Under the pieces are notes generated by a model. That model searched no databases and was not told the origin of the DNA. It saw nothing but the letters and a program-made list of their open reading frames with translations. The translations under genes were made by a program, and so were the position numbers. Shown here piece by piece: positions 33,553-42,262 of a stretch of 64,000 bases of DNA. The DNA is taken from NCBI RefSeq assembly GCF_000787835.1, contig NZ_BBPP01000014.1, positions 1-64,000 of the forward strand. The letters run 5' to 3'. Origin of the DNA: Streptacidiphilus melanogenes. Lineage in GTDB: Bacteria; Actinomycetota; Actinomycetes; Streptomycetales; Streptomycetaceae. The first letter of the stretch is position 1; each line of letters opens with the position of its first letter.

Positions 33553-35028
33553 TCAGGACCGGCTCGGCGGCGCGTCCAACCCGCAGCTGTGCTGCGGGGC
33601 CGCCGGACCGGGCTCCTGCTTCGGCGCCCTGACCGGGTTGCGGATCAGCGCCGCCGCCATCAGCCCGCTCAGCACGCACAGCGCGCCGGAGAACAGCACG
33701 GCCTTGTGGAAGCCCGACGAGAACGTCGCCGGGTGGAGGTAGGCGGAGCCGGTGATCCCCGCGATGGCCGGGAGGACCGCGACCGCGATCAGCCCGGCCG
33801 CGCGGGCCACGTCGTTGTTCACCGCCGAGGCCATGCCCGCGTGCTGCGCGGGCGCGGAGGAGAGCGCGGTCGAGGTGAGCGGAGCGACGGTCGTCGCCAG
33901 CCCGAGCCCGAGCACCACGACGGCCGGCAGCACCTCGGTGAGGTAGGAGCCCGAGCTGCCCACCATGCTCAGCAGCGCGATCCCGACGCCGGCGAGGCAC
34001 GGCCCGACGCTCATCTGCAACCGCGGCCCGATCCGGCCGGCCAGCTGGCCGGAGCGCGCGGAGAGCGTCAGCATGATCAGCGTCACCGGCAGCAGCGACA
34101 CCCCCGCCTCCAGCGCGGTGTAACCGGAGACCTGCTGCAGTTGGATCGGCAGCAGGAAGAGCACGCCGCCCAGCGCGCCGTAGAGCACGAACGTCACCGC
34201 GTTGGTCGCGGTGAACTGCCGTGACGCGAACAGCGACAGCGGCAGCATCGGGTGCGGCGTCCGGTTCTCCCACCAGACGAAGGCCCCGAGCATCGCGAGG
34301 CCGCCGAGGAGCGAGGTCAGCACGGCGGCGCTCTGCCAGCCCCGCGAAGGCCCCTCGATCAGCCCGTAGGTCAGCCCCACCAGCCCCAGCGTGATCAGCG
34401 CCCCGCCCGTCACGTCCACGCTCCCCTCCGCCGCGGCCGGATCCCGCGACTCGGGGACGTGCCGGATGCCGAGCACCACGACGACCACGGCCAGCGGCAG
34501 GTTGATCGCGAAGATCAGCCGCCAGGAGACGGCCTGTACGAGCCACCCGCCGATGAACGGACCGATGGCCGTCGCCACCCCGCTCAGCCCCGACCAGGCG
34601 CCGATGGCCCGGCCCCGGTCCTCCGGCACGAACGAGGCCTCGATGATCGCCAGACTTCCCGGGGTGAGCAGCGCCGCGCCGACGCCCTGGAGCGCGCGGG
34701 CCCCGATCAGCGTCGCCGAGTTCGGCGCGAACCCGCAGACCAGGCTCGCCAGCGCGAACCACACCACGCCGATCAGGAAGATCTTCTTCCGCCCGAACCG
34801 GTCCCCGAGCGAGCCGCCGACCAGCAGCAGACCCGCCAGGGTCAGCGTGTAGGCGGTGACCACCCACTGCAGGTCGGCCAGCCCGACATGGAAATCCCGC
34901 CCGATCGCGGGCAGCGCGATCCCCACGACGGTGGCGTCGATCGACGCCAGGCCGGAACCGAGAACGGTCGCCGCAAGGACCCAGCGACCGGGGCCGGACG
35001 CATACCGCAGGGAGGGTGTGGGCGTCAT
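33553..35028 (-). CDS. DHA2-family (14-helix) MFS multidrug exporter
   Basis: A 491-residue transporter. LGSGLASIDATVVGIALPAI (helix 1 with Asp), LLVGGSLGDRFGRKKIFLIG (loop 2-3) and ARALQGVGAALLTPGSLAII (helix 5) are EmrB/QacA-type signatures, and length and hydrophobicity fit 14 helices. It probably exports drugs or metabolites using the proton gradient. ATG 35028 is six bases from TAACCT on its strand, so it may be leaderless. It lies between the two phospholipase C genes, convergent with the first. Confidence 0.92.
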   Translation of the reverse strand: MTPTPSLRYASGPGRWVLAATVLGSGLASIDATVVGIALPAIGRDFHVGLADLQWVVTAYTLTLAGLLLVGGSLGDRFGRKKIFLIGVVWFALASLVCGFAPNSATLIGARALQGVGAALLTPGSLAIIEASFVPEDRGRAIGAWSGLSGVATAIGPFIGGWLVQAVSWRLIFAINLPLAVVVVVLGIRHVPESRDPAAAEGSVDVTGGALITLGLVGLTYGLIEGPSRGWQSAAVLTSLLGGLAMLGAFVWWENRTPHPMLPLSLFASRQFTATNAVTFVLYGALGGVLFLLPIQLQQVSGYTALEAGVSLLPVTLIMLTLSARSGQLAGRIGPRLQMSVGPCLAGVGIALLSMVGSSGSYLTEVLPAVVVLGLGLATTVAPLTSTALSSAPAQHAGMASAVNNDVARAAGLIAVAVLPAIAGITGSAYLHPATFSSGFHKAVLFSGALCVLSGLMAAALIRNPVRAPKQEPGPAAPQHSCGLDAPPSRS

Positions 35029-35034
35029 ATACGA

Positions 35035-35040
35035 AGGTTA
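35035..35040 (-). promoter_or_regulatory. -10 box of a probable leaderless MFS transcript
   Basis: On the minus strand TAACCT ends six bases before the ATG, and no Shine-Dalgarno sequence is present. Confidence 0.45.
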
Positions 35041-35096
35041 TGTTGCGGTCGCCGCGCGGGCACGAGGAACGGCCGGGACGTCCGCCGCCGGCACGG

Positions 35097-35112
35097 CGGG
35101 ACCTAAGTCCCG
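35097..35112. promoter_or_regulatory. DevR/DosR-like box
   Basis: CGGGACCTAAGTCCCG has 6-bp arms around four bases and closely matches the core GGGACTWWAGTCCC of the mycobacterial DosR (DevR) site, used also by DevR-like OsdR in Streptomyces. It is 69 bases upstream of the exporter start and 149 bases upstream of the ATPase-like gene, between the divergent pair. Confidence 0.5.
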
Positions 35113-35260
35113 CGAGGGGGCGTCCTTCGGCCGCCGATCTGCGGCCCAACGCCGACTGATTCGGGCGGGAGGAGTCCGTAGTGTCGGAGGTGAGGACACG
35201 GTGGCGGAGTGCGATGCCCGTGCCGCGTCCGTTTCCCCGGCCAGCAGAGGAGTGACAGCG

Positions 35261-35692
35261 ATGCCCGCCCGCGTAGGTGACCCCCGGACGCCGGCCGCTC
35301 TGCTCATGCTGCCCCGGCACGCGCGTGCGGCGGCGCAGGCGCGGCACACCGTCGCGGCGCTCGCCCCGTGCGACGAGGACGTCGCCGACCGCGGCAAGCT
35401 GCTCGTCACCGAGGCCGTCGCGAACGCGGTCGAGCACACCGACGGGCCGTCGGTGACCGTGGAGGTGTGCGTGGACCACCGGACCGGCGGCATGTTCTGC
35501 GCCGTCTTCGACGGCGACCCGGCCACGCCGCTGCCGGAGCGGCCGGGCGTCGCCGCCTGCACCGCCGAGTCGGGGCGCGGGCTGGGGCTGATCAAGGACC
35601 TGAGCGACGACTGGGGGTACTTCCGGGTGCGGGACGGAAAGTGGGTCTGGTTCCACCTCCGCCCCGCACCCGTGGGGACTGCCGCGCTCTGA
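35261..35692 (+). CDS. Anti-sigma-type ATP-binding regulator (HATPase)
   Basis: A 143-residue single GHKL ATPase domain of the RsbW-like type common in Streptomyces. The N-box is LLVTEAVANAVEHTDG, the G1 box reads VFDGDP, and the G2 box is GRGLGLIKDLSDDWGY. Such proteins bind and inhibit sigma factors or phosphorylate their antagonists, and are typically released by environmental signals. ATG 35261 follows GAGGAG; the frame is open further upstream. It has no adjacent sigma factor or antagonist, so its partner lies elsewhere. Confidence 0.85.
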   Translation: MPARVGDPRTPAALLMLPRHARAAAQARHTVAALAPCDEDVADRGKLLVTEAVANAVEHTDGPSVTVEVCVDHRTGGMFCAVFDGDPATPLPERPGVAACTAESGRGLGLIKDLSDDWGYFRVRDGKWVWFHLRPAPVGTAAL

Positions 35693-35698
35693 GCCGCG

Positions 35699-37759
35699 TC
35701 AGCCGCTGACGCTCGCCGCGCCGGTCTCGATGTGGCCGGTGGCCCGGCGGCTCCAGGAGGAGTCGGCGTCGACGGTGACCGTGAAGTCGTACCAGCCGTT
35801 GTCGTACGCCACGGCGTTGAAGTAGTCCGACACCGTCGCGCCCGGGGCGACCTGGTAGGTCCACGGGCCGTCGGTGCGGTAGTTGGTGGAGGTGATGGTG
35901 TAGGTGACCGTGCTGGAGCCGGTGTTGGTCATCTTGAACCACACGGCTTGCTGTCCGGTGTTCGGCGCGGAGGCGTAGTACGTCGTGGCCTCGCAGCCCT
36001 TGCCCGCGCCGTTCGCGTTGCCCTGGAAGCGGCGCAGGAAGCGGTTCGGGCCGACGCAGGTGAGGTCGTACTGACCGTTCCCGTAGTTCGTACCGATGTT
36101 GAAGTAGTCGGTGGCCGTGCCGTCGGCGCCGCCCGCGTAGGGCGCGACGGTGTACTGCCACGGACCGCCGCTGCGGTAGTTGTTGGCGTAGATCGAGTAG
36201 TGGGCGTAGGCGGTGGCCTGCGGGCCCTGGTTCGCCATGTCGATCCAGAGCAGGATCTGGCCGCCCGCGTCGTACTCGATGCGGTCGACCCAGGCGTTGG
36301 GCTGGTAGGGCAGCGCGCGGGCCGGGCGGGTGCCGGGCTCCTGCGTGGGCATCGAGTTGGTGCCGGGGGCCGGGTTGATCTGCAGGTTCGCGGTGGCCTG
36401 GCTGATCGTGGCGCTGGTGTCCGGCAGCGAGGGCAGCCCGTAGACGGGGTTGGCGAAGTCGAAGGCGCCGGTGAGGTCGCCGCAGACCTGGCGGCGCCAG
36501 GCGGAGATGTTGCCGCAGTTGGCGGGCTTGCCGATGGCGGAGGTCCAGGTCTCCAGGAAGCGGATGACCGAGGTGTGGTCGTAGACCTGGGAGTCGACCC
36601 AGCCGCCGCGGGTCCACGGCGAGACGATGATCATCGGGACGCGGAAGCCGAGGCCGATGTTGGAGCCGGAGTAGAACTCGGCGGCGGTGCCGGACGGGGC
36701 CGCCGGCGGCGGGACGTGGTCGAAGAAGCCGTCGTTCTCGTCGTAGTTGAGGAACAGGACGGTCGAGTTGAACACGTCCGGGTTGGCGGCGAGCGCCTGG
36801 ATGACGAGGTTGACGAAGTGCGCGCCGTTCTCCGGCGGGCCGTCCGGGTGCTCGGAGAACAGCTGGTTCGAGACCACCCAGCTGACCTGCGGCAGCGTGT
36901 TGTTCAGCGAGTCGTTCCTGATCGCTGCCGCGATGTCGTCCGGGGTGGAGCCGGTCGACGGCACCGAACCCATGCCGTTCTGCGCCAGCGGGCTGGAGCT
37001 GGGCGCGCTGGTGAACTGGTTGAAGTAGGCGAGGGCGTTGTCGCCGAAGTTGTCGCTCGCGTTCTGGTAGACCTTCCAGCTGACGCCCGCGTTCTGCAGG
37101 GCCTCGGCGTAGGTCTGCCACTTGAGGCCCGACTCGGAGCCGCCGTCGTAGGCGGCGCCGCCCGCGGTGCCCGCCGGGTCGATCCAACCCGACCACAGGT
37201 AGGTGCGGTTGGGGCCGGTCGCAGACAGGATCGAGCAGTGGTACGCGTCGCAGATCGTGTACGCGTCCGCGAGCGCGTAGTGGAACGGGATGTCCGAGCG
37301 GTTCATGAAGCCCAGGGTCCGCGCCGAGTTCTTGGCGGAGACCCAGTTGTCCATCTTGCCGTTGTTCCAGGCGGAGTGCTGCGTCGACCAGGAGTGGTCG
37401 AGGGAGCCGTCGCACTGGGCGAGCTGCTCCTTGCTGACCCCCCACCACCAGGTGCTGGTCGCGCTCAGCTGCCAGGGGTACTGGCGGCCGCTGCCGTTCG
37501 GCTGGTCGAAGACGCTGTAGCCGCCGGACAGCTGGATCGTCGCGCGGTCGCCGAACCCGCGGACTCCCTTCAGCGTGCCGAAGTAGTGGTCGAAGCTGCG
37601 GTTCTCCTGCATGAGCACGACGACGTGCTTGACGTCGGTGATGGTGCCTGTGGTGGCTGCGGCCGCGTTGGTCGCGGTGCCGGGCAGCGAGTCCAGGCCC
37701 AGCGCCGCGCCAAGGGCGGCGGCGGAGCCGAGGAAGGTACGGCGAGTGACGGGCGCCAC
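35699..37759 (-). CDS. Phosphocholine-type phospholipase C, Tat-exported (copy 2)
   Basis: A 686-residue paralogue of the gene at 31461, equal in length and, by eye, identical at well over four fifths of positions. It has the same Tat signal (RRTFLGSAAALGAALG), catalytic-start motif QENRSFDHYFG, NYDENDGFFDH and the two C-terminal beta domains. Differences cluster after the signal peptide, at the WQLSATSTWWWGVSKEQ stretch, and near SLPDTSATISQATANLQ. GTG 37759 follows CCGGAGGA. Orientation is opposite to copy 1, giving an inverted repeat of about 2 kb around a 2.2-kb spacer. It ends six bases after the HATPase gene. Confidence 0.93.
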   Translation of the reverse strand: MAPVTRRTFLGSAAALGAALGLDSLPGTATNAAAATTGTITDVKHVVVLMQENRSFDHYFGTLKGVRGFGDRATIQLSGGYSVFDQPNGSGRQYPWQLSATSTWWWGVSKEQLAQCDGSLDHSWSTQHSAWNNGKMDNWVSAKNSARTLGFMNRSDIPFHYALADAYTICDAYHCSILSATGPNRTYLWSGWIDPAGTAGGAAYDGGSESGLKWQTYAEALQNAGVSWKVYQNASDNFGDNALAYFNQFTSAPSSSPLAQNGMGSVPSTGSTPDDIAAAIRNDSLNNTLPQVSWVVSNQLFSEHPDGPPENGAHFVNLVIQALAANPDVFNSTVLFLNYDENDGFFDHVPPPAAPSGTAAEFYSGSNIGLGFRVPMIIVSPWTRGGWVDSQVYDHTSVIRFLETWTSAIGKPANCGNISAWRRQVCGDLTGAFDFANPVYGLPSLPDTSATISQATANLQINPAPGTNSMPTQEPGTRPARALPYQPNAWVDRIEYDAGGQILLWIDMANQGPQATAYAHYSIYANNYRSGGPWQYTVAPYAGGADGTATDYFNIGTNYGNGQYDLTCVGPNRFLRRFQGNANGAGKGCEATTYYASAPNTGQQAVWFKMTNTGSSTVTYTITSTNYRTDGPWTYQVAPGATVSDYFNAVAYDNGWYDFTVTVDADSSWSRRATGHIETGAASVSG

Positions 37760-37860
37760 TGAGTCCTCCGGGGCGAGAAGGTTCGACGAGGGGACTGTCC
37801 GGCAGTCGGATGACGACTGGCGGGTAACAAAGTGGCAGGGGGGTGAAACAAAGCGAACGG

Positions 37861-37879
37861 TTGGACCAGACTCGTTACC
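37861..37879 (-). promoter_or_regulatory. Conserved promoter block of phospholipase C gene 2
   Basis: The minus strand carries GGTAACGAGTCTGGTCCAA, 101 bases before the start, matching copy 1. The aligned -10 position reads TTCGCT rather than TAGGCT, so the block outlasted drift around it. Confidence 0.6.
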
Positions 37880-37891
37880 GAACAGTGATGT

Positions 37892-38752
37892 TCAGGTCCG
37901 GTCCTGCCTCCGCGCGGAGAGGTACCGCAGCCCCTGGAGCAGTGCCGCGCGCGGTCCCGGATGCAGGGAGCCCGCCCATGCGGGCGGCTCCGTCTCGCCA
38001 CGCAGACGGCACCGGCAGGCGAGGGCGAAGCCCAGCTCAGTCTCCGTCAGATAGCCCACCGTGCTGCGCCCTTCACGGGTCGAGGCACTCAGCATCTCGT
38101 CGGTGAGGTCGCCGAGCGGCAGCGCGCTCCAGCCCTGCGCGGCGCGGGTGAAGCGCCGGGCGCCGTTGGCGGTGAAGACCCCCATGCCGAGGTAGACGGT
38201 GACCAGATCCGTCATCTCCTCGCCCTCCGCGGGCAGCCGTTGCCGCCGGGGCTCACCCAACAGCCTTTTGTGGCCCAGCTCGTGAGCGACGACACCGGCC
38301 AGCCGCTCCGGATCGCCCACCTCACGCAGATCCAGCTCGACGATGTTCCGGCCGCCCACGCGGCGGTAGCGGCCGATGGCGTGCCGCCTGCGGCTGGGCT
38401 CACCCTCCGGCGTGCGGAAGAACTCCACCGAGAACGACTCCGGGTCCACGTCCATCACGCCGCAGACCCACCCCACCAGGGCGCGGACCTGCTTCTCCGA
38501 CCCGTTCCAGCCCGCCGGGACGAACCCCGGCCCCGGCGCCGCGACCGGCCGGCGCGCTGCCTCCAGGCCGAACTCCCGGACGCACCAGCGCATCGACGTC
38601 TCGGTCCACTCCAGCCGCTTCTCCGTCACCGGGCACCGCGCCGCCTGCGCGTCCCGCGACCACGGCTTGGGCTCGGCGAGGCGCTCCGCCCGCGCGCGCC
38701 TGACCGCGTCGCTCGGCTGCCCGTTCCACCACGCCCGGAATCCACCTGTCAT
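37892..38752 (-). CDS. Putative zinc metalloprotease-like protein (HELGH)
   Basis: A 286-residue protein with the zinc motif VVAHELGHKRLLG at about 180-190 and a possible third ligand in MTDLVTVYLGMG about 25 residues later. The first half is an uncharacterised region with Cys in RCPVTEKR and WCVREFG. No signal peptide or membrane helix is seen, so it is probably cytosolic. ATG 38752 is chosen because GGGGGGA lies six bases upstream; a GTG at 38770 would add six residues. I do not know the family name, and the activity is inferred from the motif alone. It lies upstream of the second phospholipase gene in the same direction. Confidence 0.75.
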   Translation of the reverse strand: MTGGFRAWWNGQPSDAVRRARAERLAEPKPWSRDAQAARCPVTEKRLEWTETSMRWCVREFGLEAARRPVAAPGPGFVPAGWNGSEKQVRALVGWVCGVMDVDPESFSVEFFRTPEGEPSRRRHAIGRYRRVGGRNIVELDLREVGDPERLAGVVAHELGHKRLLGEPRRQRLPAEGEEMTDLVTVYLGMGVFTANGARRFTRAAQGWSALPLGDLTDEMLSASTREGRSTVGYLTETELGFALACRCRLRGETEPPAWAGSLHPGPRAALLQGLRYLSARRQDRT

Positions 38753-38868
38753 GTCGTCCCCCCACGACACCTGACGGCCCGTCGCACCGACGGGTCGTGT
38801 GCTGCACCGTCATTGTGCGACGGACGGAGGAAAACGTCCCCGGGTTCGGGAGGTCGGGACCCGCCGTC

Positions 38869-39600
38869 CTACCGGGACGGCGTGACGTGCACGCCCCGCT
38901 CGAGCTGTGCGACGGCGGCGGGCACCAGTGACGCGGCGGCGGCGCTGTCCGCGCGCGACACCGGGAACGTGGACAGCACGACGAGGAAGTGCCCCACCCG
39001 CACGACGCTCGCGTCCGCGAACCGCACCACGCCCGGCTCCGCCTTGTACGTCTGCCGCGCGTGGACGACGAGACCGTCGTCGCCGAGGGAGGGGCCGTCG
39101 GTGACCGAGAACAGCGTCGTGGTCCCGTCCGGGGAGACCCGCCTCGCGCAGCGGTGCGCGAGCGCACGGATCGCGGAGACGGCCGCGACCGCGTCGCGGC
39201 CGCTGAAGGCGTAGAGCGTCTCGGTCGCGCTCGCGCCGCTGTGCTGCGAGACCCTCGCCGAGGCGGAGGCGCCCGCGGCGGTCGCGCTGTCGTCGACGAC
39301 GTCCTCCCCGAGCAGCACCTGGCAGCCCGGCGGCGGCGTGACCCCTGCCGGGCTGCCCGGCGCCGGGTTCACGGCCGCCTGCTGGACGGTCCAGCCGTGG
39401 GGGAGCTTCGGCGGCAGCAGCCCGCCGCGCAGCGCGGCGGCGGAGAGCGGCGGAGTGGCCCGCGGCGTCGCCACCACCACCGGCCCGGCGGGCGCACCCC
39501 CGCACCCGGCCAGCGCCCCCAGCGCCAGCACGGCCACTCCGGCCGTGACCGCCCTGCCTCTCCTGCCGCCTCTCCCGCCCGCTCTCCTGCCCGCGGCCAT
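38869..39600 (-). CDS. Lipoprotein of unknown function
   Basis: A 243-residue protein with a basic start (RRAGGRGGRRGR), a hydrophobic stretch and the lipobox LGALAGC at about 27-33, so it should be a surface lipoprotein. The mature part is an alpha/beta domain with Cys in PGCQVLLG and HRCARRV and a repeated pattern of short beta strands (GHFLVVLSTFPVS), as in sensor or cell-wall lipoproteins of actinobacteria. I do not recognise a domain. It is monocistronic between the zinc protease and a divergent membrane-protein gene. Confidence 0.78.
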   Translation of the reverse strand: MAAGRRAGGRGGRRGRAVTAGVAVLALGALAGCGGAPAGPVVVATPRATPPLSAAALRGGLLPPKLPHGWTVQQAAVNPAPGSPAGVTPPPGCQVLLGEDVVDDSATAAGASASARVSQHSGASATETLYAFSGRDAVAAVSAIRALAHRCARRVSPDGTTTLFSVTDGPSLGDDGLVVHARQTYKAEPGVVRFADASVVRVGHFLVVLSTFPVSRADSAAAASLVPAAVAQLERGVHVTPSR

Positions 39601-39767
39601 CCCGCCTCCCGCTCGAAGAATCCGGGCAGGCTACCAGGACCTGGCTCCACCGCCCCCTCGGTCGATGGCCCCACCCCGCGGTCCCCAGCGGTGTGGCCCC
39701 CCGTTCTTCGCGATGCGGCCCCGTTTCTAAGGAACTTCCTGCGCGGCTGCGGGGGAGGTTCGCTGTC

Positions 39768-39792
39768 CCTTCCCCGGAAGGTTTGCGATACT
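39768..39792 (+). promoter_or_regulatory. Operator and extended -10 promoter of a membrane-protein gene
   Basis: CCTTCC-CC-GGAAGG (39768-39781) lies five bases before TGCGATACT, an extended -10 box (GATACT at 39787-39792). The ATG follows seven bases later, so the mRNA is probably leaderless. The operator core matches that of the Bcr/CflA exporter at 31278. Confidence 0.6.
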
Positions 39793-39799
39793 CCAAAGG

Positions 39800-40471
39800 A
39801 TGGACGGTCAAGGGCTGAGGCTCCTGCGCGCGGCGGTGTTCGCCGCGCTGTCCGTCATGCTGCCGATCGGGGCGCGGCTCGCGGTGACCGGGGAGCCGGT
39901 GCCCGTGAACGTCGCGCTGCTGGCCTTCGGCGGGTGTCTGCTCGCCGCGCTCGTCGTCTTCCGGGGCGAGCGGCGGTACTGGGCGATCGCCCTGACTCTC
40001 GTCCCGCTCCAGGTCGCGATGAACGCGTTGTTCAACGCGGGACAGCAGAGCTGTCCGCCCGGAACCGGCGCGGTGCCGGGCCTGCCGGGGTGGGGTGTGA
40101 TCGCCTGCGGAGGCGGCAACATCCGTCCGGGCCTGCTCGGCATCACCGAGCAGGCGCCGCGTGCGCTCATCGCCCTCACCAGCGGCCAGGCGCTGCTGCT
40201 CCTGGCGCTGCACCTGCTGCTCGCGCTCGCCGCCGCCTGGTGGCTGCGACGCGGCGAAGCCGCCCTGTTCGGCCTGCTCGCCACCGTCGCGCTCACGATC
40301 CGCCCGCGTGTCCGGGCGCTTCTGCTCCGCCTCGCCGCGCCGCTGCTCGCGCCGGCCGCGCCCCCGTGTCCGCCGGCGGTCAGTCGCCGGCCCAAGGCGG
40401 TCGGTCCGCAGGAGTCGCTGCCGCGGACCGCTCCGCGCCGCGGACCGCCGGCCCTGGCCTGGGCCCACTGA
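39800..40471 (+). CDS. Polytopic membrane protein of unknown function
   Basis: A 223-residue protein with four or five likely membrane helices: about 10-28 (LLRAAVFAALSVMLPIGARL), 37-54, 62-80, and 132-155 and 158-172. A hydrophilic loop at 80-125 holds Cys-Pro (QQSCPPGTG) and a second Cys (GVIACGGGN), possibly a disulfide outside. The last 40 residues are Pro/Arg-rich and cytoplasmic. I do not recognise a family. It shares a probable operator with the exporter gene at 30003-31235, suggesting common control. Confidence 0.72.
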   Translation: MDGQGLRLLRAAVFAALSVMLPIGARLAVTGEPVPVNVALLAFGGCLLAALVVFRGERRYWAIALTLVPLQVAMNALFNAGQQSCPPGTGAVPGLPGWGVIACGGGNIRPGLLGITEQAPRALIALTSGQALLLLALHLLLALAAAWWLRRGEAALFGLLATVALTIRPRVRALLLRLAAPLLAPAAPPCPPAVSRRPKAVGPQESLPRTAPRRGPPALAWAH

Positions 40472-40623
40472 GCGGCAGCACACGCACACACATTCGTCCG
40501 AGCCTGAGCGCCGTCTGAGCCTCAGTGCTTCCGGCCGCACGTCGCGGCCGCACCGTGCTGCCCTGTCCGGGCCCGTTCCCTCACCTTCCTTCTCCCTGCA
40601 TCACCATCCGTGTGAGGACGGCC

Positions 40624-41487
40624 ATGAGCACCAGCAAGAACACCAGCAAGAACAGCAACAAGAACAACAGCAGGAACCAGGCCGACGCCCGGGCGCGGCT
40701 GCGCAGCGCCCGTGCCGCCGAGGAGGAGCGCCGCCAGCGGCTGCGCCGGGTCGGCCTCGGCGCCGGCGTCGCGGCGGTCGTGGCGGTGATCGCGGTCGGC
40801 GCTGTCGTCGTCGCCAACCTCGGCGGTTCGTCCTCGTCCGGCAAGAACGCCGCCTCCGGCGACAAGGCGGCCGCGGCCGGGCAGAAGCTCGTCGTGCCCG
40901 CGCACGTCTCCAGCAGCGACAACACCGTGATCGTCTACGGCAACCCGAGCGCCAAGCACACCCTGGACGTCTACGAGGACTTCCGCTGCCCGATCTGCGA
41001 CAAGCTGGAGAAGACCGACGGCCCGACCATCCAGCAGCTCGCGGACAACGGCACGTACAAGATCCAGTACCACATGGCGACGTTCCTGGACGACAACCTC
41101 GGCGGCACCGGCTCGATGGACGCCCTCCAGGTCGCGGGCGCGGCCCTGAACGACGGCGGCGTGGCGAAGTTCAAGGCGTTCCACGACGTCCTCTACGCCA
41201 ACCAGCCTGAGGAGACCACCGACGGCTTCGGCAACCTCAACACCCTGCTGGACCTGGCGAAGAAGGTGCCCGGCCTGGTCACCCCGCAGTTCACCAAGGA
41301 CGTGCAGGACCGCGTCTACGCCCCGTGGGCGCAGAAGGTCTCCGAGGCGTTCAACGCCAGCGGCGTCCAGGGCACGCCGACCCTGAAGCTCGACGGCAAG
41401 CAGATCAACGTCTTCGACGGCCAGGGCAACCCGATCAGCCCGAGCGCGTACACCGCGCTGGTCCAGCAGACGACCGGGGCGAAGTGA
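40624..41487 (+). CDS. Membrane-anchored DsbA-like thiol oxidoreductase
   Basis: A 287-residue protein. Residues 2-19 are an Asn/Lys/Ser-rich tail (STSKNTSKNSNKNNSRN) coded by simple AAC/AGC/AAG repeats. A helix of charged residues, then one membrane helix (about 45-65), then a thioredoxin fold with the redox motif CPIC in DVYEDFRCPICDKLE and the cis-Pro loop GVQGTPTLKLDG. It should introduce or reshuffle disulfides in secreted proteins. ATG 40624 follows GTGAGGACGGCC. Its stop overlaps the VKOR gene start by one base, so the two form an oxidase pair. Confidence 0.92.
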   Translation: MSTSKNTSKNSNKNNSRNQADARARLRSARAAEEERRQRLRRVGLGAGVAAVVAVIAVGAVVVANLGGSSSSGKNAASGDKAAAAGQKLVVPAHVSSSDNTVIVYGNPSAKHTLDVYEDFRCPICDKLEKTDGPTIQQLADNGTYKIQYHMATFLDDNLGGTGSMDALQVAGAALNDGGVAKFKAFHDVLYANQPEETTDGFGNLNTLLDLAKKVPGLVTPQFTKDVQDRVYAPWAQKVSEAFNASGVQGTPTLKLDGKQINVFDGQGNPISPSAYTALVQQTTGAK

Positions 41488-42170
41488 TGGCGGCCCGGGG
41501 GGCGCTGGACCCGATGGTCCCACCGGACGCACCGGACGCGCAGGCCCCCGCGGAGCGGGACCGCGGCTGGGCGACGACGCGCGTCGCCGCCTCGCGCGGC
41601 TACGCGCTGCTGCTGGTCATCGCCGGCGCGATCGCCCTCGCGGCGGCGACGGTGCTGACGGTGGAGAAGATCCGGCTGCTGGAGAACCCGCACTACAACC
41701 CCAGCTGCAACATCAACCCGATCATCAGCTGCGGCTCGGTCATGCGCACCGACCAGGCCTCCGCCTTCGGCTTCCCCAACTCCCTCATCGGACTGGGCGC
41801 GTTCGCGGTCGTGGTGACGATCGGCGTGGTGGCGCTGACCGGAGTCCGCCTGCCCCGCTGGTTCTGGCTCGGCCTCCAAGCGGGCACGCTCTTCGGCATC
41901 TGCTTCGTCGGGTGGCTGATCGACCAGACGCTCTACTCCATCGGTGCGGTCTGCCCGTACTGCATGGTGGTCTGGACGACCATGATCCTGCTGTTCTGGT
42001 ACACCACGGTCCACAACCTCCGCACCGGCACCATCCCCCTCCCGTCCGGCGCCCGCGACCGCGTCACCGCCGCGGCCGGCTGGTACTGGCTGGTCCCCTT
42101 CGCCGGCTACCTCACCATCGCCCTGCTGGTGCTGGACCGCTTCTGGTACTACTGGCACACCCTGCTCTAG
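41487..42170 (+). CDS. VKOR-family disulfide-forming membrane protein
   Basis: A 227-residue, five-helix homologue of vitamin K epoxide reductase that reoxidises DsbA-like proteins using a quinone, replacing DsbB in actinobacteria. The loop Cys pair is in NPSCNINPIISCGSVM, and the quinone-side CXXC is GAVCPYCMVVW. The conserved Ser/Asn region FPNSLIGLG is present. A cytosolic tail of about 35 residues begins the protein. It is translated with the DsbA-like gene (TGATG overlap), and a strong hairpin follows. Confidence 0.94.
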   Translation: MAARGALDPMVPPDAPDAQAPAERDRGWATTRVAASRGYALLLVIAGAIALAAATVLTVEKIRLLENPHYNPSCNINPIISCGSVMRTDQASAFGFPNSLIGLGAFAVVVTIGVVALTGVRLPRWFWLGLQAGTLFGICFVGWLIDQTLYSIGAVCPYCMVVWTTMILLFWYTTVHNLRTGTIPLPSGARDRVTAAAGWYWLVPFAGYLTIALLVLDRFWYYWHTLL

Positions 42171-42229
42171 GAGTTGGGCGATCTACGAGCGGGGAAGGGC
42201 GGTACGCCCGATCGAGAAGAACGACCGTC

Positions 42230-42262
42230 AAGGCCCCGCCTGGTTCATCCGGGCGGGGCCTT
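42230..42262 (+). terminator. Terminator of the DsbA-VKOR operon
   Basis: AAGGCCCCGCC and GGCGGGGCCTT form a perfect 11-bp stem around 11 bases. Confidence 0.85.

Noticed and set aside
35732..37762. A 676-codon plus-strand open frame over phospholipase C copy 2
   Set aside because: The same shadow frame exists over copy 1 and translates to repetitive Arg/Gly/Val; the phospholipase frame has clear motifs.
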